The translations under genes were made by a program, and so were the position numbers. Positions 25,364 through 37,175 of a DNA stretch of 64,000 nucleotides are shown here, piece by piece. Each line of letters opens with the position of its first letter. The stretch's first letter is position 1. The notes under the pieces are model-generated. The model searched no databases. It was given only the letters and a program-made list of their open reading frames with translations, and was not told the origin of the DNA. The stretch comes from Malus domestica (Eukaryota; Streptophyta; Magnoliopsida; Rosales; Rosaceae), in NCBI RefSeq assembly GCF_042453785.1, contig NC_091667.1:36572001-36636000 (forward strand), read 5' to 3'.

Positions 25364-26632
25364 TCATGACGTCCACAGTCCGAAACAGATGAAGAAGCTG
25401 CGATACTCTTTCCTTTGCCATGCCATTGTTGGGCCCATGTCCTCACTTTCCTTTGGTTTTGGTTTCTGTAAAACTTGGAGCTGATTCTGCAGGATCTGTA
25501 CAAGAAAAGCAGTTACTAAGCAGGAGAAATTGGGGGTAACGACCGCGAGGTCACAACAAAAGTTATACATCTTCTCTTTAATACCTCAATCCGGTGCTGA
25601 AGAAGCTTTTTCTGGGCCTCCAGCGGAGAAGCTGTCAGATTTGGATCGCTGCCCAACCTCTCCCCATAGGCCAAGTTGGCTCCGGGGACAAACATGTAAG
25701 GTGGAAACTGAGAGAAGGACAAGTTTGCAGCTCCACCTTGGGCTGCAAGTTGTGGCTGTGATTGTCCAATAGAAGATTCTCCACCAGATTCAGTATTAGA
25801 GGAGTCAGCCGTATGTCTTTGAACCTGAGGAATCACCGTATATCCAGGAGACCTGCATACAAGAGGACATAGTTTGTAAGGCTCTGGCATGCAGCATTCT
25901 ATGCAGTGCAACATATCCAAAGTTTATGTATCAAGCACACTCTCACAAGCAACCTAGAAATAAATTAAAATACAATGGACACATATGATCACTCCACCAA
26001 TAAAAATGTAAACCTTAACTTAGGATACAGGTGTCATTACCATACTAGTCTGTTTGCAGAAGGATATACATAAGACTTCTCATATATTGATGCAGCAGCA
26101 GCAGCTCGGAGCCTGGCTTCATGTTGGCTCACATTATCACCCGCAACTCCACCACCCTGAGCCGTTGTGCCTGTCCCTGTTCCCAATTAAAATCATCAGT
26201 CAACTCGCCACAATTTTATACTGAACAAAAGATCAGAGTCTCAAATGATCAAAATATATTACATAAACAAAGAGCATGAAATCCAACTGGCATTTTATTG
26301 GTGCCTTCGTTTTTCTTTACCCTCAATAATTATCTTACATAAAGGAAAAGGAAATGTAAGTTTAAAAACTACAAAGTTCAGCAATTAAAAACTACAAAGT
26401 TCTTTTCCTTTAATAACCAAATATCGGACCTTATGGTTGTCACACAGAAACTAAAAGATACAACACAAATTGCACTGCTCAGAAGTTTACCCTGTTGATG
26501 AACATCTGACTGTGAACCCCTATGTCCAGCTGTACCTGTCCCACTGTCAGGAGGTACAACTAGGGCTCTGCAAGTAGGGCAGGTATGCTGTCGCTCTAAC
26601 CATGATCGTAGGCAAGCGACATGAAAAAGGTG
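25364..26632 (-). pseudogene. HRD1: HRD1-type ER E3 ubiquitin ligase, 3' part (second half of the RING exon to the stop)
   Basis: HRD1 is the membrane RING ligase that ubiquitinates misfolded ER proteins for ERAD. This part starts in mid-RING: LFHVACLRSW, then CPTC, then RALVVPPDSGTG. Exons are 26632-26491 (the rest of the interrupted exon), 26176-26041, 25852-25585 and 25495-25364, all in frame with GT-AG introns, ending in TGA. The tail is Ser/Gln-rich with a predicted coiled segment (AQKKLLQHRIEILQNQLQ), as in plant HRD1 C-termini. The first half of the same RING exon lies at 46984-47052, beyond 20.35 kb of transposons. The open frame suggests the break is recent. Without the rest of the RING and all membrane helices this piece cannot act as a ligase. 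Confidence 0.92.
26628..26632. repeat. Target-site duplication AGGTG (left) of the Copia insertion
   Basis: AGGTG immediately precedes the TGTAAGAATA end of the Copia LTR and recurs at 46984-46988 directly after the other LTR ends in TTTTACA. Removing the insertion and one AGGTG rejoins the RING codons. Confidence 0.95.
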
Positions 26633-27167
26633 TGTAAGAATAACCCAAGAACTTAACAGCATGGTATTAAGATTACTGGAAAACCAATATGCAGACTAAA
26701 CCTGCATATGCATACTGCATGGCGTTAAAGATATGCATGCATACTAATGTCAGATACTTACCTGTCGCCATTATGCTTCTGGTGCAGGGATGAAGCAATC
26801 TTCTACTTCCAATACCTCCTTTATGAATTCTACTAACGAAATAGGTCTGTAGTGTTGTAATTCGAACAGTATGGAAGCAGGGACTGCTTCTTGGTTTTAT
26901 ACCTAGGGTTTCTATCGATTCCCCCCTATTAACGGAAAGGATATCCACCCTGATATTCTCTAATCAATCAGAGTCCCATCATGACTCTTATTATTTATAT
27001 TCTCTTAATAAAAGACCCCGAAACTGATTGCAAACAATCAGGACTCCAAATATATTCATTCCTTTAAGGTTTCCGAGAATAAAGATTTCATTTGACTTGA
27101 TTACCAAGTCAACTACTTTCTCAAAGATTTTCGGCACAATTCATTGTCCATTCACAAATGTTTTACA
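26633..27167 (-). repeat. Copia 3' LTR (535 bp)
   Basis: It begins TGTAAGAATAACCC and ends GTTTTACA. Against the split 5' LTR I counted three substitutions and one single-base indel by eye. A purine-rich stretch beside it (AAGTGGGAGAA on the minus strand, 27168-27178) is the likely polypurine tract. Confidence 0.93.
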
Positions 27168-28765
27168 TTCTCCCACTTGAATGGCAATGAGAACCCCTTA
27201 ACGAAATAAATATATATGGTGATCACTAGAGTCCTTTCAGGCTTGCAACCATGTCCTTTTAAAGCAACCTGTCACTCTTGAAATTAAATGCAGAACCAAG
27301 GAAATAAAAATACAAGTGAAACTGTATTTTTCCTCCATGATCACATACACACTTAACTTAAGAGCACTGTGTTACTAAAGAGATCATGATGTATAGAACT
27401 GGCAGTCAAAAGTCCAATTCCTCACAACACAAACTGAATCATTTATCAGTACAAAATTATATGTCAAAGAAACTTCAAATATTAATTCTCAATACAATAG
27501 CCAAATAACAATCCAAAATAAATCTGAAAGAAACGGTTATCAATTAATCGAGTGCTTACTCCCACTCATTAACTGAATCAAAAGTCTCTCTAACGCCCAT
27601 GTTGTAGACATGCCGCTTAAAGACTCCCACTGATAAAGCCTTTGTCATAGGATCAGCTATCATCAACTCAGTGTTGATATGTTGAATGTCCACCGTCCCC
27701 TTTCTCACTTCATCTCTAACCTTTAGATACTTTATATCCATCAGTCTGCAAGCCAACGACCTTTTGTTGTTCTTTGAGAAGAACACTGAAGCCTTGTTGT
27801 CACAATATATTCTTAATGGTTTCTCAATGTTGTCAACAACCCTCAGTTCTTTCACCATATTTCTTAACCAAATAGCTTGTTTGGTTGTTGCATAACATCC
27901 AATAAACTCAGCTTCCATAGTGAAGGACGCAATAGAGCCTTGCTTCGCGCTTTTCCATGAGACAGCTCCACCCGCGAGTAAGAAAATATAACCATTGGTT
28001 GATTTTCTGTCATCCACGCATCCAGCTAAGTCCAAATCTGTGTATGCCACCAGCTGCAGGTTATCAACATAGCTATAAGTCAGCATATAATCCCTTGTCC
28101 TCTTCAAATACCTAAGAACCTTCTTGGCTGCAATCCAATGAGATGTGCCAGGATTTGATTGAAATCTTCCTAGTACACTCACTGCAAATGCTAAGTCGAG
28201 CCTAGTGCATACTTGAGCATACATTAAACTGCCAACTAAAGACGCATAGGGCTTGTCCTTCATGCTTTCCTTTTCCAACTCATTTTTGGGACTTTGTTCA
28301 GTACTCATTTTATCCCCTTTCCCAATAGGTAATTCTCCACTAGAGCACTTCTCCATGTTGTATCTTTTGATGACTCTATCAATGTATTGTTTCTGAGAAA
28401 GACCAAGAACCCTTTTGCTATGATCTCGTATTATCTCAATACCAAGCACAAACTGAGCTTCTCCCAAATCTTTCATATCAAAGCTTTCTGTTAACAGTTT
28501 CTTGGTTGCATGTAACAATGATATATCCGAGCTTGCCAATAGTATATCATCGACATATAAGACCAAGAATATGAACTTAGAATCACTGACCTTTAAATAC
28601 ACACATTCATCCATCTTGTTCTGTTGAAAACCTGCTGCCATTATAACTTGATCAAACTTCTTGTTCCACTGTCTTGAAGCCTGTTTTAGCCCATAAATGG
28701 ACTTGTTCAATTTGCAGACCAATGATTCCTTCCCCCTTTCAACAAATCCTGGTGGTTGTGCCATG

Positions 28766-29981
28766 CAAAGAATTAAATATCGATATTATCGGCGAAATAT
28801 CGCCGATAATATCGTTTTTTTCCAACAGCGATATTTTCAGAGTATTCCAATTGATTATCGTGATAATATCACGATATTATCGATAATATCGATAATATCG
28901 CGATATTATCAATAATATCGATAATATCGCTCTCTCTATCCGTCGTCGGAACGGCAGCCGAGCTCCGTCGTCGCAGCTGCCAAGATCTGCGCCTCTCACA
29001 GGTGGTGATGGTGCTCGCCGGAGTGTGCGCCACAGTGGAGGTCACGGTGTCATCTGCCATTATCGCAGAGGCTGGAGAGAGAAGACTGATGATGTGTGAT
29101 GATGGTGGTGTCGTCCTCGAGCTGCTCGAGTCGAGCAGATGGTGCTGCTGCTGTGTGTGTGTGTGGTCACGGCAAGAGAGGGAGAGAGGTAAGAGGATTT
29201 TGAGAGAGAGAGAGAGAGACAGTGCAGAGAAGAGAGAGAGAGAGTCGAAGTGAGTGAGAGAAGGAAATGGCTTGGTCCCTGGTGTGGATTTGCACTTTGA
29301 AGTGTGTCTGTGCGTGTGTGTGTGTGTGTGTAGAAGTGTGTGTTTGTGCGTGTGTGTGTGTTATCCGAGAGAAATCCACACTTTGAAGTGTGTGTCTGTG
29401 CGTGTGTGTGTGTGGAAAGGAAAGAAATAATAGAAAATGAGGGAGTGGGGTGTGTCTGTGTGTGTGTGAGTGTGTGTGTGTGTGTGTGTGGAAAGGAAAG
29501 AAATAATAGAAAATGAGGGAGGTACTACATCCCACGTGAAGAAGGAAGAAAGGTAGTAAAGAAATGATGGGTGCGGCAGTATGTCAGAATTAGGGTAGAT
29601 TTAAAAACTAAAATATGAGTTTTACTTGAAAGTTGTAGTAAATCATTATATATAAATAATTATGGTGTGTTTAATTTTTTTTTCATTAATTACTATATAT
29701 TTTATTCACTCACAGTGTTTGCCAGCTCGCTGTATAATCAACTTAAATCAGTTAAATCCATCATGTAATGCATTTTCTTCCAATTTTTTGTGATAAACTA
29801 ATAGATAATTGACTAAATAAATATCCTGCAAAGTTTCAATAAAAATTTCCAAGTTTTTCTTACAATTTCCGTGGTTTCCATGTAATTTTTATCGATATCG
29901 ATATTATCCCGATATTTCCATCGATATTTCCGTGTTTTCGGACTACCGATATTTCCGATATTACCGATATTTTCTTCCTTG
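28766..29981. mobile_element. hAT-like non-autonomous element (1216 bp) in the Copia RT
   Basis: GTGCCATG flanks both sides (28758-28765 and 29982-29989), the 8-bp target duplication typical of hAT. The ends are inverted: CAAAGAATTAAATATCG at the left and, inverted, CAAGGAAGAAAATATCGG at the right. Next to both ends are arrays of ATATCG/CGATATTATCG motifs. The centre has GC-rich sequence, GA runs and TG runs, and no transposase. Removing it restores the RT frame YMAQPPGF. Confidence 0.9.
29289..29492. repeat. (TG)n-rich repeat with an internally duplicated block
   Basis: Several TG runs lie inside the hAT-like element. They are separated by repeats of CACTTTGAAGTGTGT and of GGAAAGGAAAGAAATAATAG (29413 and 29491). 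It is likely replication-slippage DNA and is non-coding. Confidence 0.75.
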
Positions 29982-32900
29982 GTGCCATGTATATGTCTTC
30001 CTCCAAGTCTCCATTGAGGAAAGCAGTCTTGACATCCATCTGATGAAGCTCAAGATCAAAGTGTGCAGTGAGAGCTAAAAGAACTCGCATGGAATCCTTG
30101 GTAGATACAGGAGATAAGGTTTCATTGTAATCGAATCCTTCTCTCTGCGTAAACCTTTTAGCCACCAGTCTTGCTTTATGTTTGTCAACTTGTCCATGAG
30201 AATCCCTTTTTGTTTTGTAGACCCATTTGCAGCCTATCACTTTAGTAACTTGCTGATCATTGGGGACTAAGGTCCATACATCATTCTTGTGCATTGAATG
30301 CAGCTCTTCTTCCATAGCTGCATACCATAGTTTGGACCGAGCACTCGAAACTGCTTGATTGAAAGAGATAGGATCATCATCATCTCCTACATTATGCTCA
30401 GCCTCATTGAGGTATACAAAGTCTGAGGAAATGTTTGCCTTTCTTGTTCTTTGAGAGCGCCTTATATGTTGTGCATCTTGTTGAACCTCATTTGGTACCA
30501 GGACGGATACATCTGCTGCCTCATTGATGACAATAGAAGGCGATACCATAGTATTCTCAGTTGGTGGCATCACGTTTTCATCATTGTGATCTGGAAGCAC
30601 TGTCTCAGCCTCTTGAAAATTGTGTGTGTCACTTTGGAGCAACAGTGGTTGTGGTATCTCAGTGACGTCGACAGTGTCGTTTGGCAGATCAAGTAATGAA
30701 GGACTTATGGTTTCTTCAAATTCAGATGTTGGTCGAGCTGATGTACAAATGGAACCCTCTTCAACAAATTTTGCATTATTAGTTTCCATAATGCGTGTGC
30801 TAGAATTGGGACAGTAAAATCTGAATCCTTTGGACTTATCTGGATAACCAATAAACCAACAGCTAGTTGTTCTTGGATCCAACTTCTTCTCATTTGGGTT
30901 ATAGAACCTGGCCTCAGCTTTACACCCCCACACATGGAAATGATTAAAGCTAGGTTTCCTCCCTGTCCAACATTCAAAAGGTACTAACTTCACTGACTTG
31001 CTTGGAACACGGTTTAGGATATAATTAGCAGTTTTCAAAGCTTATCCCCAAAGAAAAATCGGCAATTGTGAGTGTGCAAGCATTGATCGAACCATATCCT
31101 TGAGAGTCCTGTTCTTTCTTTCTGCTACTCCATTTTGATGTGGAGTGCCAGGGGTTGTATATTGGGCAACAATGCCATTTTGTTCAAGGTAAGTTGCAAA
31201 AAGTCCCTTGTGCTGTCCAGTTTCAGTATACCTGCCAAAATACTCACCACCTCTATCGGATCTCACAATCTTAATTCGTTTTTCAAGTTGTTTTTCAACC
31301 TCCAAATGAAAATTTTTAAAACAGTCAAGTGCCAAAGACTTATCAGAAATAAAAAACACATGAAAACCTTGAAAAATCATCAATAAAAGTTATGTAATAA
31401 CTGTTCCCACAAATTGTTTTATTCGGAAATGGTCCACAAATATCAGTGTGAATTATTTCTAGCAAGTTTTGACTTCTATTCGAACCCATCTTTCTGGTAT
31501 TCGTGAGCTTTCCCTTAAAACAGTCAATACAATCCTTAAAATCACTGAAATCTAGCTGTGGCAACAAAAGCTGTTGTGAAAGTGCTAACATTCTTTCTTT
31601 TGAAATATGGCCCAGCCTTTTATGCCAAAGTATTGATGATTTTTCAGAAGTTATGTTGCTTTTAGAACTATTTAGTGACACATTAAAACACTCATTGTAG
31701 TAGCTACAATCCATTTGCCACATATCAGTTTTGAGAAAAGCACTTCCAAGCAAGGTGTTCATATTATTCGAATGGAAAAATTTTACACTTTCATTGTCTC
31801 CAACAAAAGTGATTCCTGACTCAACTAACTTTGATGCTGAAATTAAACTCATTCGCATTGAAGGTACAAATAAAACTGGACTCAAAGACAAAACAAAACT
31901 CGATGCTAAAACTAATTTAACACTGCCCACAGACTCCACAGCCACCTTGCTCCCATTTCCCACAAAAACGTTGTAGACCTCATTGTTTATTTCCCTTGTT
32001 TTTGAGAACCCCTGCAAATAATTGGTTATGTGGATGGAACATCCAGTGTCAAACCACCAGCTTTGAGGAGGAATGATAATTAAATTCGATTCAACACAGA
32101 CAAAAACATTAATAATTTTACCTTTCCTAACCAGCCAGTTTTTGAAACCAATGCAATTCTTCCTCATGTGGCCTGTTTCTTTGCAGAAATAACACTCCTT
32201 ATCTTTATCATTTTCAGTGTTTATAGGTTTAAGTTTGTGAGATCCTTTAAAAGTGTTAGTATTCTTAATTGAAGGGTAAGAGTTGACCTTCTTTTTCTTC
32301 TTGTTGGCAGTATTCATAGGACTAGTACTTGGAACTCTATTGCCTTTTTCAGTTTGAACAAAATGCACTTCTGCATTCTTATCAGTTTTCAGCCTGTCTT
32401 CTTCTTGAGCACACATTGAAATTAATTCATCAATACCCCACTTGTCTTTCGAAGTGTTATAAGACACCTTGAGTTGACCATATTTCGCAGGGAGCGAATT
32501 CAGTGCCATATGCACCAGAAACTGATCAGTCACAACCACTTCAAGATCTTTGAGCTTTAGAGCAAGGTCTGCCATTTTTAGAATGTGCTCACGCACACTC
32601 CCAACTCCATCGAACTTTATGGAAGTGAGTTGAGTGAGAAAAGTCCCAGTCTCAGCCTTCCCAGATTCTATGTATTTTTCCCCAATGGCAGCAAGAAAAG
32701 CCTTGGCATTGGTGTGCTTTGGAATTCCTCCTTTCACCGACTGAGCCATGGCCTTCTTCATGATCATTATTGATATTCTATTGGCTCTCTCCCATTTTTC
32801 AGACTTAATCCTTTGATCTGTAGTGCTTTCAGTAGTGATTACTGCAGCCTGATATTCTCTTAAGGCCAGATCCAGATCCATCAGTCCCAACACTATCTCA

Positions 32901-33153
32901 ATATCCTCTTTCCATTTTTTAAAATTCGAACCAGTCAATGTTTCAATGTTAGTAAAATTGAGTGACGTGGTTTGAGTAGCTGCATTCAGCAAACAAACAA
33001 TTTATTAACATTTCATACAAAAGTTTATAACAGATATAAAGAAGAAGCTTATGACAAGTTTCTTCATCCTCTCAATAGCATATAAACACAACAACATCTT
33101 TGGACTGAAGTTGCTTATATTAGTTTTGCATAATCCAAACATAGAACACAAGG

Positions 33154-33184
33154 GTAATATATATATATATATATATATATATAT
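33154..33184. repeat. (AT)n microsatellite in the Copia leader
   Basis: About fourteen AT units lie between the Copia primer-binding site and gag. A second run is at 33511-33554. Confidence 0.9.
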
Positions 33185-33505
33185 CCAACACTTTTGAGCA
33201 GATGGATTACACAATCTTGTCAGTTCCATGTTCCATTATACACTAACTCATTCGAATTTCAACAATAGTAATTAAACACCTTTAGGCAGATTAATAATTT
33301 TTACATATATCAAATGAGTCAGATCCAATCACTTGGACAATAATCAACCAAAGCACACTAAACACTTTTGAGCAGATTAACGTTTATGAGTCTTGAAATT
33401 ATATTCATTAGTATAACTTTGATGAATAAATGTTCTTGTAGTCAGGTTATGACCCACGTACATTGTCTCTCTGTTTCCTACCTGAACCTGTCGAGGATTA
33501 CGCAG

Positions 33506-33510
<5 letters not shown>

Positions 33511-33554
<44 letters not shown>
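33511..33554. repeat. (TA)n microsatellite in the Copia leader
   Basis: About 22 TA units, the longer of two AT runs in the untranslated leader of the Copia element. Confidence 0.9.
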
Positions 33555-33558
<4 letters not shown>

Positions 33559-33677
33559 ATTTATCATTTATACATGTCAGGAATTATCAGTGCAGCGGAA
33601 GTTTATTATCACATGAATTTTATTGTCTATGGATCATATCTGTAAGTCCTTATATTGAATCCTAACCATACTGTGTG

Positions 33678-33689
33678 GCTCTGATACCA
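33678..33689 (-). other. Copia primer-binding site (initiator tRNA-Met type)
   Basis: The minus strand reads TGGTATCAGAGC just inside the 5' LTR (33692). This is the standard plant Copia site for priming by the initiator methionine tRNA. It fixes the element's orientation and the inner LTR edge. Confidence 0.95.
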
Positions 33690-33691
33690 CA

Positions 33692-33803
33692 TGTAAGAAT
33701 AACCCAAGAACTTAACAGCATGGTATTAAGATTACTGGAAAACCAATATGCAGACTAAACCTGCATATGCATACTGTATGGCGTTAAAGATATGCATGCA
33801 TAC
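33692..33803 (-). repeat. Copia 5' LTR, fragment 1 (inner end)
   Basis: These 112 bases match 26633-26744 with one difference (TGTATGG for TGCATGG). The Gypsy element begins at 33804 and interrupts this LTR. The last five bases, CATAC, are the target duplication. Confidence 0.95.
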
Positions 33804-34324
33804 TGTTGATGCACAAAATCTGCGAAGACTTTGGTACAACAGAAAGTGTCAGGTTTTGTGACCTTCGCTTGGTTGCTTGGTTGCTTCAGTCACTAGTGAG
33901 GATAAGTACGTAAATGAATAGAGACAGAGAAGCAAACACAGGATGTACGTGGTTCACCCAGATTGGCTACGTCCACGGAGTAGAGGAGTTCTTATTAGTA
34001 GTGAAGGGCTTACACAAGTACAAAGGATCAAGCTCTCAATTTAGTGAGTTCTTGTGAATGATTTAACACAAAATGGCATTAGGCAATATTGTGGGGGAAT
34101 GACCCCTATTTATAGAAAAACTTGTAGCTTTGTCACATTGACATGTGTCATGTTATGATTGGTTCTTGATGTTGACACGTGCTGCGCTCTGATTGGCTTC
34201 TAATCTTGACACGTGTCGAGTAGTGATTGGCCTCCTGGTCGGAGGGGAACTCTTCTGGGTCCTTGACAGTATAGCGTTGGCCGGTGCTCGGTAGTTTCGG
34301 GATTGGTCAAGTATGGTACAAACA
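33804..34324 (-). repeat. Gypsy 3' LTR (521 bp)
   Basis: On the element's strand it runs from TGTTTGTACC to GCATCAACA. I found no difference from the 5' LTR in a by-eye comparison. Next to it (34325-34336), the minus strand reads TTAGGGGAGCAC, the probable polypurine tract. Confidence 0.95.
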
Positions 34325-36216
34325 GTGCTCCCCTAAGTTCCCGAGTGAGGGAAACTCCTCGGTTGGGGACTTGCAAGATCCAATCCCTTGAGTAATCACG
34401 AAACTTCTAAGTACCGAAGTGTGGTCTGATCTTCATCTGCCCTTCTCTGGAAGTACCTTTCCTCCATCCGGGAATGGTGTACTTAGCTGATGTTGACGCA
34501 CAAGGTAATGTATCAATTTCACTTGAAGCTTAGTTGTAGTTTCGGGCTTAGTCAAGTGTGATACAAACCCTATAGTAGGAGTCCCCCAAGTCGCCGAGCT
34601 AGGAGATCTGCCGAAAGAGGTGACAGACAAGGTAAGCAGTCAAACTTCCAAGTAAGCAACCCAGGATCAGAGGTTTGACGTCGGCTTCCGGTTGATTGTT
34701 CTCATTCTCCTTGTCTCTCATTCAACTGCCAGGATAAGGAGAAGCAAATGGATAAGAGATGATATGAGATACTTTTGCTTTTGAAGAAGTAACTTTCCAC
34801 AGGCTTATTCTTGAACTGTGCTGGAGGGTTTTCTGGTGCCCTTCAGAGTATAAGGCCGACTCAAAAATTTGAGGGTCAAAACAAGTCCATCAAATCTAGA
34901 GTACGTTCGACCTTGATGATATGGGATACTTTTGCTGTTGACGGAATAATGAATGTGGTATGGAAAGGTGTCGTGCTGTAGTGATCTGTTTCAGCTCACC
35001 GTTGAACCTTCTGCTTCAATCTTTTGCATGGCAGAAGTGGTGTGCAACCTTTGCATTTAAATGGTCCTTCAGAACATTCCTTCATAGTGACTCATCCACG
35101 CTTGGCAGCTTCAGTGTAAAGAGCCAATATCTGATCAACTGTCATGAGGTATTTGCCGGTGGAATTCGTGACCTTGACAGCAGTTGAGGATGAGTACTCG
35201 AGAGCAATGCTAAGTAAGCAACCAGGCAAAGGCTCCAGGCAGTCAGTTCCAAATTGGAGGTTTGATTTCAGGTTCCGACTGACTGCTCTCTTTCTCCTTG
35301 TCCTGCAGGTGTGGACAAGGACAAAGACAAAGACAGGGAGAAAGCATGATATGGGATACTCTTGCTTTCGACCCTGATGATATGAGATACTCTTGTTCTT
35401 GGTGTGGCTTATTTGCTGAGGTATTATCGGGGGGAAATAAAGCTGAGTATTTCGAGAGGTTATGTTGAGGGTGCCTTTTCGAATGTGAGAAAGGGTTGAG
35501 CATTTTTGCAGGTTTGCCTGTCCGTTGAGGAGGGAGGTCAATGTATATAGGGATTTCCCAATAACAAGTAGTAATGCTATTCCTTTACCCTTCTTGGTCA
35601 CAGCAATGTAGTGGGAGCTGCCAGCTTCACGTGTTTTAATTTTGTCAGAGCACTTTGAAAAAGTGGTATGTGGTATCTGGAAAGCTGATATTACGTGTGG
35701 AGATTACAGACAAGCTTTATCTAAGGAAATCTGGCTCTCGAAGTTCTGAGAGTTGTGCCTCTTCGGTTTTCGAACAAGCAATCCCGTCGAGGATCTGACT
35801 CTCGAGATTCGGAAAGCGGTGCTACTCCGGTTTTTGAGAAAGTAATTATGTTGGGAGTCTTTTCTCGAATGTGAGTAAAGGTTGGTCGTTATTGCCAACC
35901 TGTCTTGCCACAAAACACGGAGGTCGACACACATAGGGACTTTCCAGTTGTCAAGCAGTGGTGCTGTTCTTTTACCCTTATGGGTAATAGTAGGGTAGCT
36001 GGCACTTCGAAATTCTCGTGCCTAAACTTTGTCAGAGATCTTTGACAAAGTTATATGTGGTACCCGAGGAGTTGATGGTGCATATGGAGAGCGGTGATTG
36101 ATCAGTAAGATTCACGTGCTTTCTACTTCACCAGAAATCTTCGACAGATTGCCCGTAATTTCCGCAAAGCTGATTGTGCATGTGACAGGTGCTGACGAGG
36201 CTGCAAAAGCAGGTGC

Positions 36217-36360
36217 TTCTTCGATTTCTGAGATCGGCCCTCGTGGTCTCTGAGCAGCCCAGCTTTTGAGAAAGCATTCGCCTCTTCGATTTCTGAGATC
36301 GGCCCTCGTGGTCTCTGAGCAGCCCAGCTTTTGAGAAAGCAAACGCCTCTTCGATTTCTG
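36217..36360. repeat. 65-bp tandem repeat in the Gypsy 3' region
   Basis: The unit starting TCTTCGATTTCTGAGATCGG recurs at about 36218, 36283 and 36348 (the last partial). The two full units are almost identical, indicating recent slippage. Confidence 0.88.
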
Positions 36361-36494
36361 AAGCTCCGTCGAGTACAGATTTTTATAGAGGCTGACATTA
36401 AGTTCCACAGCACACTTGAATCTCTACCAGTAGAAGCTCATTTCTTGCACTTCTAAGATCTTGATTTGTCTGACCTCTTCCTTCTTCAACACAT

Positions 36495-37175
36495 TTGAAA
36501 ATGTCTGGACCCTCCGACCGTCGTTTTGACTTGAACCTTGGAGAAGAGACAGCCACGCCTTCTCCAGACAACATATGGCGCCCATCCTTCATATCCCCTA
36601 CTGGTCCTCTTACCGTTGGGGATTCTGTGATGAAGAATGATATGACCGCTGCAGTGGTGGCCAGGAACCTTCTCACTCCCAAAGATAACAGACTACTTTC
36701 CAAACGGTCTGATGAGTTGGCTGTTAAGGACTCTCTGGCTCTTAGTGTTCAGTGTGCAGGTTCTGTGTCTAATATGGCCCAACGCCTATTTGCTAGAACC
36801 CGCCAAGTTGAATCATTGGCTGCTGAAGTGATGAGTCTCAAACAGGAGATTAGAGGGCTCAAGCATGAGAATAAGCAGTTGCACCGGCTCGCCCATGACT
36901 ATGCTACAAACATGAAGAGGAAGCTTGACCAGATGAAGGAATCTGATGGTAAGGTTTTACTTGATCATCAGCGGTTTGTGGGTTTGTTCCAAAGGCATTT
37001 ATTGCCTTCGTCCTCTGGGGCTGTACCTGGTAATGAAGCTTCAAATGATGAACCTCCAATGCCTCCTCCTTCTGGGGTTTTGTCAAGTACTGAGGCTTCG
37101 GATAACCACCCTCCGGTGCTTTCTCTTTCTGGGGCTCTACCGACTGCTGAGACTTCCCCTAAGCAACCTTTGTGA
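36495..37175 (+). CDS. Antisense extra ORF of the Gypsy element (coiled-coil protein, unknown function)
   Basis: This 226-codon frame runs opposite to gag-pol, between the integrase end and the 3' LTR. Tat-lineage retrotransposons often carry additional ORFs here, including antisense ones such as that of maize Grande; their role is unknown. The likely start is the second Met (36501), giving MSGPSDRRFDLNLGEE. FDLNLG resembles an EAR-type repressor motif, although that could be chance. Residues about 105-155 form a probable coiled coil (VESLAAEVMSLKQEIRGLKH and on, with Leu heptads and Lys/Glu). The C-terminal 60 residues are low-complexity, with three Pro/Ser-rich repeats of the type SSGAVPGNEASNDEPP, SGVLSSTEASDNHPP and SGALPTAETS. 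No domain is recognised. No TATA-like promoter was identified for it. Confidence 0.7.
   Translation: MKMSGPSDRRFDLNLGEETATPSPDNIWRPSFISPTGPLTVGDSVMKNDMTAAVVARNLLTPKDNRLLSKRSDELAVKDSLALSVQCAGSVSNMAQRLFARTRQVESLAAEVMSLKQEIRGLKHENKQLHRLAHDYATNMKRKLDQMKESDGKVLLDHQRFVGLFQRHLLPSSSGAVPGNEASNDEPPMPPPSGVLSSTEASDNHPPVLSLSGALPTAETSPKQPL

Larger units (their letters stand above)
27556..32992 (-). pseudogene. Copia gag-pol polyprotein, disrupted
   Basis: Read from 32992 downward: gag with UBN2-like start (TGSNFKKWKEDIE), CCHC knuckle CYFCKETGHMRKNC, protease WWFDTGCSIHI, GAG-pre-integrase LWHKRLGHIS, and integrase core (HTDICGPF, RSDRGGEYFG, HQNGVAERKNRTLK). Then come reverse transcriptase (FLNGDLEEDIYMA, YGLKQASRQWNKKFD, LYVDDILLAS) and RNase H (DRKSTNGYIF). 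Three lesions break it: a frameshift in a T-rich run near 31345-31383, a TAA stop at about 31039 between LWG and ALKTANYILN, and the 1216-bp insertion in RT at 28766-29981. It cannot make its own complete polyprotein. Either it moved using another element's proteins or it decayed after insertion. Confidence 0.92.

Noticed and set aside
27556-28764. 402-codon frame as a free-standing gene
   Set aside because: It is the C-terminal RT/RNase H part of the Copia polyprotein, cut off by the hAT-like insertion.
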